Of a stretch of 64,000 nt of DNA, positions 57,828-64,000 are shown one piece after another; within the stretch, counting starts at the first letter, position 1; each line of letters opens with the position of its first letter. The notes below the pieces were generated by a model. It saw nothing but the letters and a program-made list of their open reading frames with translations. It did not search any database and had not been told where the DNA came from. Source of the stretch: Uloborus plumipes (taxonomy: Eukaryota; Arthropoda; Arachnida; Araneae; Uloboridae); contig JAXGGA010006550.1 of assembly GCA_038373865.1 (NCBI GenBank), forward strand, positions 1-64,000, in the 5' to 3' direction. Made by a program: the position numbers and the translations under genes.

Positions 57828-59118
57828 GACACACTCTAATTTGTTCAAAGTGCTCTTTCGCTGCTTTACTAGTACTAAATTGTGAACTATGTTTGTTTCT
57901 TTTTTCCTTTTTAATTAAAGCAATGCTTGTAGCCTATAAGTACAATCATTTTAGTAAAATATGAGGTTTAATGATCTTTCTGCATAAAATGCTTGTGTTA
58001 TTTCGCAGCTCTAATTCGTGGTGCGACAAAGCTGCCAACACTCCGCTTTTGTCGGATGTCTGTGCATCCAAAAGCTCACAATTTTTTGCATTGAAAAAAT
58101 CGTTCCTTGTAACGCCGAAACACGTGTCTGCAGTATCCCTGCGTATTTGTGCTTCTTTTACGTTGTATTTTTCGTTACACTCCGGATTCATTTAGGAAAA
58201 TCGGAATTTTTATGCCTTCTCCCGAATTTTTATCAAAACGACATTCCCGAAAAAAGCGATTTTCAGTGGAATTAGAAAAAATCATTACAGTAAAGCTGTC
58301 GCAAAAGCAAAACCTTTTCATGCACGAGTACGAAAATTTTAACTCCCCAAAACGGCACTAAAACGTTCCAGATTTGTTGCTGAACTTTTAACCTGTTGCA
58401 AGGAGTGTTTATAATCACTTGTTAAAGGAAACTTAACTTTTGCCTCTTTTAAAACAGCTTACCCCCTAAGAAGTTAGGTTTCAGGTCCTATAAAGGCATT
58501 ATTAAGAAATCCATACTTAATTTTTAAAAATCCCTTAACACTCGAAATTCTTTTATGTGTTCATGCGAAGTCTCCCAAATTTTCATCTTTCAGTGTTGGC
58601 AGCTATGACATGAAATTTATTACTCATACATTTTTCGGCAGAGCGAAAGTTGATTTATTTTCCTTGTCGAAGTTAGCATGCTTAAAAATATTTGTTATGA
58701 ATATTTGATAGTTGTTGTTTTAGTGCCTGAAGAATTATGCAAACTCATAAATTAATTTACTGATAGTTTATTGTATTAAGCAAAAACAATAGTATGCAAA
58801 GATGAAAATCTCTTATGAGCAACATTTGATAAAATAACGCGCGGAGGTTTTGCAGGAGGGAGCGATTTGCCCCTCTCATCTTAGGGAAACAAATATTTGT
58901 ATATGTGGGTGCAGTTTTTATTTTTCGGTTTTATGTGCATAGTTTGTACCCTCTACAACTCCCCCCTCCCCATGAAATTTTTTTTTTAATGAAGTGCCCC
59001 TAATTTCGAACACTTGCTTTTCTTTATGTAGAAGTATTTGAATTTTTTTCTGAAATTTTTAGTTTTGTTTTACGAAATTAATGAATGAACTAAGGTTATG
59101 TTTCTTAGCCCTCAGAAT
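57828..59118. other. Non-genic stretch with a weak coding signal
   Basis: The frame at 58212-58361 (MPSPEFLSKRHSRKKRFSVE and onward) has protein-like composition, described among the findings. The overlapping minus-strand frame at 57946-58191 is an alternative. Neither is firm enough to call a gene. Confidence 0.35.
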
Positions 59119-59288
59119 CAAGGGCAGATTTACCCTGTCGCAATTTTGAGGCTGGCCCCACAATATAGGAGTCCCAAGGAGGATCCTAGTAGCTGTTTCT
59201 TGAATTCTTTTGTTTTAAAGCTGATGGACTATGTGGGCCCGCAAAATTACAATGTGGCAGGCCCCCCAAACCTGTAAATCGGTCACTG
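59119..59288. mobile_element. Short hAT-like MITE
   Basis: The ends read CAAGGGCAGATTTACC and, inverted, CAGTGACCGATTTACAGG. The flanks CTCAGAAT and CTCAGGCC share five bases. GGCCCC and GGGGGGCC blocks inside recall the MITE at 30728-30931. Confidence 0.6.
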
Positions 59289-59873
59289 CTCAGGCCTGAC
59301 ATTTAGGGGGTACAGGGGGATCAATTGTCCCCCCCCCCCACCCCCCATAAATATTTTTACAATTTATGTGGGCATGTTTTGTGACAAAATTTGCTTTCTG
59401 TATCCACCTCTCCCCAGCCCTGGAAAAATTCGATCCATTAGTCTCAGTACCATATTCTATTTCATTTTTCACTCAATGCAGTAAAAGCTTGAACTTCACA
59501 GTACATTTTCGCCTTTTTTCTCTTTCTTATCGAATCACTAATCAGTGTTTCAAACAGTAATCGTCCGTCGAGATCAATCAGTATTCAAATCATGTTACCG
59601 TAATTGATGAGTTGCTCTTTCATTATTGCTTGTTCCAATGAACCCTGACCCCTAACGGACGGTGGCGCAAGGTGTTTGACTCATGCAGTGAGTGAACAGC
59701 TGCTGGAAAATGATCAGTTGGTATGTTTCGATTCACGCGAACGCGTGAGGGCTGACAGACCGGCAGTTAAGAATCTGGGTCACATTTCAATGATCTAAGC
59801 TCTGAATGATATGTTCAGGAGCTGTTTCGAGTTTTGTCTGGTGTGAATTGAAAGTGACATTGTTTAAATTAGA
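59289..59873. other. Non-genic stretch, partly CpG-containing
   Basis: A C-rich tract lies at 59329-59346. From about 59640 to 59780 the DNA is less AT-rich (CGGACGGTGGCGCAAGG) and might be promoter DNA for the next candidate exon. Confidence 0.35.
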
Positions 59874-59941
59874 ATGGCTCTGAGGGCTACTCCCACGAAA
59901 TGTACGCGCATATTTAAGTTTGTATCGGGATGCAAAAAGGA
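59874..59941 (+). CDS. Candidate first coding exon
   Basis: The frame reads MALRATPTKCTRIFKF, then VSGCKK, and reaches AAGGA|GTAAGAG, a good donor, after two bases of a codon. If not spliced, the frame stops at once (TAA). No family or second exon is recognised. Confidence 0.25.
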
Positions 59942-60040
59942 GTAAGAGTGCAGGAAATAGGAGTAAAAATTTCACTAGCCTCCAGATTGTTTTTATGGGG
60001 GACAAAAATTAACATGTTTTTTTTTTTTTTTTGGAAAGTT

Positions 60041-60312
60041 CAGTAAAGTCCCGATCATACGCGAAATAAATAGGGGGCACGGTAACAGCGAATAATCGAG
60101 AAATGGGTAAATAACGATACCACTGTATACGATACGATACTAAGACAATCAATGACAATTACACATACATTCAAAATAAGCTAGAAACGATAGCATTGAA
60201 TGTAAAAAATATTTTAAACTGCGAAAAATGAACAAGAAGTTTCTCAAAATTACAATAAAAAGTGAAAACTTCCTGTGGATAATCCGATCCGCGGATACTC
60301 GGGAGTTCACTG
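60041..60312. mobile_element. Tigger/pogo-like MITE
   Basis: The ends read CAGTAAAGTCCCGATCATACG and, inverted, CAGTGAACTCCCGAGTATCCG, like the CGATTATCCGCGG ends of jerky/Tigger elements. The flank is AAGTT on both sides instead of the usual TA, so the subfamily is uncertain. It is 272 bases long, with no coding sequence. Confidence 0.65.
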
Positions 60313-60323
60313 AAGTTGAATAT

Positions 60324-61848
60324 CGGCCATATTCACCATCACGGATTATCTGCGGGAGAATCCGCGGATAGAAGAATCGCGTGATCCAAGATAATCCGCC
60401 ATTCTTATTCACCAACCGCGAATAAATGAATTGCAGGATTATTTAGCCACAGATGTAACGTCTTCTCCTATTGGTTGCTTCGGATCACATGACAATGTTT
60501 ATAATCCGCCGATTGCACTGCGCGGAAATGCATCCATTTCAAAATCATTGATGATGGGTGTGATTGCCCTATCTCTCGTGGTTTGGCTCTGCACGTTGGA
60601 ACCCAAAGCATTTACGATTTCTCGAACAGTTCCTTTGTTGAAGCGGTACCTGTTCGCAGATTGAAAAAAATCAATTTGTTTTCAAAAAATGAAATAGAAT
60701 GTGTTCATTTTTAATATAAATCAAAGTGTTTTGATCTAAATTATATTGTTTTGATCTGCATGAAAAAAACCTATTAAAATCAATTTCAAAAGGACTATTT
60801 TTCTACTTTAAATTAAAAAATTCAAAATTGTTAATTTACGTAATAGTAGTAATACTGTCATAGCTATTATACAGTGTGCTTTTTTTTTTTTGAGTAAATG
60901 ATATTGCAACTTCCTTTTTATTATTCAGTAACACTATTAATCTGAAGGTAACAATAACAACAAGTTTATAAAATGTTATGTTGCATAGCCACATCAATAG
61001 TGCAATATGCAGTGCTTAACTGTTAATATATAGCAGTGCGTAACTGTTAATAAAGTAGTGCCAATAGACAGATATGCGATATTTGTGCACTCTAATGCAC
61101 TTATTTTATTCATAAATATAATTTGAAATAATAAATTTCAGTTAAGTGTTGAGTTCTAATTAAAATTATGAATGACCGAATTCTATACCTTTGCCGAAAA
61201 TCCACTTCATCCAGAGTTTCCAAACTATTTTCTCTTTGGTCTGGGATGAACCTTGCCCTCCGTTCAATAATTTCAAAATCTTGGAGGTCCTGCAAATCTT
61301 CTAGATCATCAGCAGAAAGATAGGGTTGGTTAGGGTAAGTGGGCCCCTTTTTAGAATAGTTCGTTTTTAATGCCTTATATAGCTGCTTTAAAGCAAAACA
61401 GTTTAAACTTGTTGACTTATTTTATCTTGGACATTATTAATAAACACAAGTTCAGCATTATTTCCTAAAAAAAAGCTTTGAATATTTTCACCTATCGTAT
61501 TCTTTAAAAAATGATGTGGGGACCCACTTACCCCCCAGGAAGGGGTAAGTGGGCCACCCCCCATTTTTTTATGTTTAAAGTGAGCATAATCGTTCGCCAT
61601 TATCCGCCATGATGTATACAAGAGAAATAAGAACTAAGTTCTTAAACAGCACGTTAAACAGGTGGTTAAGAGTATAATCGCGGAATTAATCCTCCAAAAT
61701 CGGTGGATAGGTTTCGAGGTTACAATCGGGTGATTATATTCCTGAATTATCTTCCGATTGCGTTGGTGAATACCGCTGTCGGCCGAATCGGGAGATAATC
61801 TTCAACCGTGGCAACATCGGTGGATTATCCGCTATTGTGAATACGGCC
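60324..61848 (-). mobile_element. Internally deleted PIF/Harbinger element
   Basis: The ends read CGGCCATATTCACCATCACGG and, inverted, CGGCCGTATTCACAATAGCGG, with TAT on both sides. Transposase exons remain on the minus strand (61319-61189 and 60649-60553), but the catalytic core is deleted. The related phrases GGATTATC and GAATCGCG recur inside both ends. The 61337-61570 part carries an inverted GTAAGTGGGCCCC pair that may be a separate small insertion. Confidence 0.8.
60553..61319 (-). pseudogene. PIF/Harbinger transposase N-terminal remnant, two exons
   Basis: Exon one (61319-61189) reads DLEDLQDLQDFEIIERRARF and then RENSLETLDEVDFRQ. It ends CAAAG|GTATAG. Exon two (60649 down to about 60553) follows the acceptor CTGCGAACAG and reads YRFNKGTVREIVNALG, then QTTRDRAITPI. 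The codon split across the junction gives Arg, producing the FRxRYRxxKxTVxEI block of Harbinger transposases (HARBI1-like), which precedes the DDE core. The intron is 539 bases. After RAITPI the family match is lost, so no catalytic residues remain. Confidence 0.8.
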
Positions 61849-63508
61849 GTATGTGTTCCAAAACGCATGGAACGGCTAGTAATTGTCCTCGATAACCAGG
61901 GGCGTGCTGTCTTAACACACGCATCCAAGCAACTAGCTTCTTGTGTATGTAAATAGATTGGAAACAGAGTTGGACTGTGCTTAATCATTGCATACATTTT
62001 TGAAAGTATTTCGGGTGGGCTGATAGGGCTGCTGCTCCTCCGAAATTTTCCAAACAAATATTAAATTAAAGCTGAAACCATTTATTTTTATTTTTCTATT
62101 CTTGCTCAAATAAAGACACAAGAATTTATTTTGAAAAAAAAATTAGGTATGGGGCGAAATTACAAGAAAGGGGAAAAAAGTAAATTCCTCCTTTTCTTTT
62201 TTTTATCTCTCCGTTATACTGTTTGTGATGTGTATTTTTACCTCATAATTCAATTTTGTTGCCATTTACTCCAAATATGTTTCACAAACACTGATTAATG
62301 CTTGTTCATTCATCTTATTCTGTTTAAGTAAATTTCAACAAATGTATGATTGAAGCCCAATATTTGGAATATACTAAAATAAATGTCAAAATTAATGCTA
62401 ATAAAGCTCAAATTTGCAAAAATATTGTATGCACTTGTTTAAGGAACACATTCTTCAATAAAGAATTTTTTTCAAATTTCAATTTTATCATTTTCTATTT
62501 TCATCAAAGCGGTTTACTTCTCAACAATAATTGTAATTATATATTTTTTTAATTATGTATTTTTTCATCTGAAATTAGCATGGATGTCAGAAATTCGAAA
62601 ATTTTTAGCTGCATTTTATGAGGTGCCCTGCCCTCTCCTCTGTGTGCGCTCAGCCCCCCCCCCCCCCCCGCCCGAAATTATTTGTCGACGTACGTCGTTG
62701 TCCAGCGCATTCTTTTTCTTGAGTCGCTAGAGTTATCTTAATTTTGCACAAATATCTTATGTTTTTTTATTGCTCGTTTCAGATAGAGTATTTTCAATAA
62801 AAGTTCCGAACTATTCTAAATGTTATATCTACTCATATTTAAAAATGGTTTGTTTTAGCAATCGCCAAATTTTTCTAAAGTCACTGTCTTTTAATTTGCG
62901 GTCAATATTACTGATAAGGAAAAGGTTATTGACATAGTGACTTTGGTCTGTTCAGAATTCCTAGTCTAGAGCTTTATCCTCTTCGCATATCGTGATCAGG
63001 GGCTCCCCGATGTGACCTTCCAAAATTTTTCTTGTTCGGCATTTTTGTCTCACGATCTGGCAAGTTTGCGGTGGGCACACTACTGTAATTTTTATTGCCA
63101 AATTTCCATTTTCACTAGGTGCAATTGTGTGTGCATGCCCGGATTTTATCATTCGACAAAATTTGGAGTTCCATTCATCAAATTCAAAATTTCTGCTCTC
63201 CCGAACATTCATGTTCTGGGCACACCAGATCGTTATTAATAGAGTAATGCAATTTTACTTAACGTACCTAGAATCTCGCAATTCGACCTTGCATGTTAAG
63301 CAATACAAACGAGTTATTCTTTTGTTAAAAGTGAAAAGACAAAAAAAAAAAAGACATGACCTTGAGATGAAGCATGATTCAATCATTTGTTGAAAATAGG
63401 ATTTAATTTCGCTTCGCGCTCTTTAGTAGGAAGTGATGTCGTATGATGAGGTAAAAGGAAAACTTGTATCTTATTCTATGTGGTTCATTTTGATGCAATC
63501 AGTTAGAG
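61849..63508. other. Non-genic stretch
   Basis: Just past the Harbinger border, 61850-62057 stays open on both strands in short frames, without a motif. A C tract lies at 62657-62673. Nothing else is recognised. Confidence 0.4.
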
Positions 63509-63640
63509 CAGTGATTCTCAACGGGGGCGGTACCGCCCCCCTGTGGGCGGTGGGAAGATGCTGAGGGGCGGTGAACATGTTTTGGGCAGTAGGGGGGCGG
63601 TGGGTATATTTTGGGCGATAGGGGGGCGGTGAGAAAATTT
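63509..63640 (+). mobile_element. Left end of a hAT-like element with G-rich tandem repeats
   Basis: CAGTGATTCTCAACGGGGG is a Charlie-type hAT terminus. GGTACCGCCCCC and several GGGGGCGGTG units follow. The matching right end is not found before the window stops, so the element is either truncated or runs past 64000. Confidence 0.6.
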
Positions 63641-63918
63641 GGGATCAGAGGACGATAAATGTATAAGAATTTAATTTTAATTTTAAAAATCAAAATTAAA
63701 TGTTGTATTAAATCACGAATCCAACTTGATTTATTATTTGAGCCAACCATAAATCAACTTACGCGCTCTGGAATCTCAAAGCTTATTTCACTCCCCCCCC
63801 CCCCTTTTCTCTCTCTCTCTTTGTAGCGATTTGGCCTTGTAGTTATCTTTTGCATCCGACAACCTTGAGAGAGAATGCTACCTAATGAAGACTTAATTCG
63901 ATAAAATGCAGTTGCAAT

Positions 63919-64000
63919 CAGGGCTGCACATTTAGGTTAATATTAGCCGATTTGGCTAATTTCGATCACACAGCTAGATGAAATTCAAAAACTTTAGCCA
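63919..64000 (+). mobile_element. Left end of a hAT-like element cut by the window edge
   Basis: CAGGGCTGCACATTTAGG resembles the other CAGGG ends in this window. ATTAGCCGATTTGGCTAAT follows as a palindrome. The rest lies beyond the window. Confidence 0.45.

Noticed and set aside
61734..62057. 107-codon minus-strand frame crossing the Harbinger border
   Set aside because: It runs through the terminal repeat of the element and begins at a non-ATG codon; the mirror strand is equally open.

Overview
This window looks like animal nuclear DNA, most likely from an arthropod. A chelicerate such as a spider is my guess from the style of the repeats; it is not proven. The DNA is AT-rich, full of homopolymer runs, has introns with GT...AG borders, and most of its length is layered transposable elements. 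I see no operons, CRISPR arrays, rRNA or clear tRNA genes.

Genes. Two intact single-exon coding regions sit head to head around an ~0.8 kb shared promoter region. One is a seven-finger C2H2 zinc-finger protein on the minus strand (8374-10674), whose fingers are flanked on both sides by arrays of ten-residue repeats. The other is an F-box protein on the plus strand (11486-12745). A third gene is split: a FLYWCH-type zinc-finger exon (29645-29931) and a second exon (33821-34028) join across a ~3.9 kb intron with matching phase. Several short candidate first exons with good splice donors (43140-43177, 52991-53130, 54264-54310, 59874-59941) may begin genes whose other exons I cannot see; the best is 54264-54310, which starts Met-Gly-Asn-Ala-Cys in a CpG-richer stretch.

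Mobile DNA, left to right. A Helitron 3' end with palindromic minisatellite lies at 1243-1534, and a minus-strand Helitron at 6706-7882. Then come a hAT-like MITE (13397-13572) and two Tigger/pogo elements (14256-14818, 15172-16053). A hAT-like element at 16804-17276 carries a nested MITE. A Helitron at 18526-22434 was invaded by two hAT-like elements, one of which still has a two-exon coiled-coil gene. Further elements are a hAT-like element with a large internal palindrome (22504-24460), a Helitron helicase remnant (25649-26200), a decayed Tc1 transposase (34512-35583), a hAT-like element with perfect target duplication (35924-37310), a piggyBac-like MITE (38147-38362), a four-deep nest (41461-42217), a hAT-like element (43483-44223), a 2.6 kb fold-back element with ~1.1 kb arms (48219-50809), a hAT-like MITE (57072-57819) and a deleted PIF/Harbinger element with a spliced transposase remnant (60324-61848). 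A degenerate ~100 bp unit recurs in both orientations between about 26.4 and 52.5 kb.

How they fit together. The two divergent genes probably share upstream control DNA. The rest is a record of waves of DNA transposons, chiefly hAT-like elements with CAGGG-type ends and 8-bp target duplications. Most are non-autonomous. All family assignments rest on terminal repeats, target duplications and short protein motifs read by eye.
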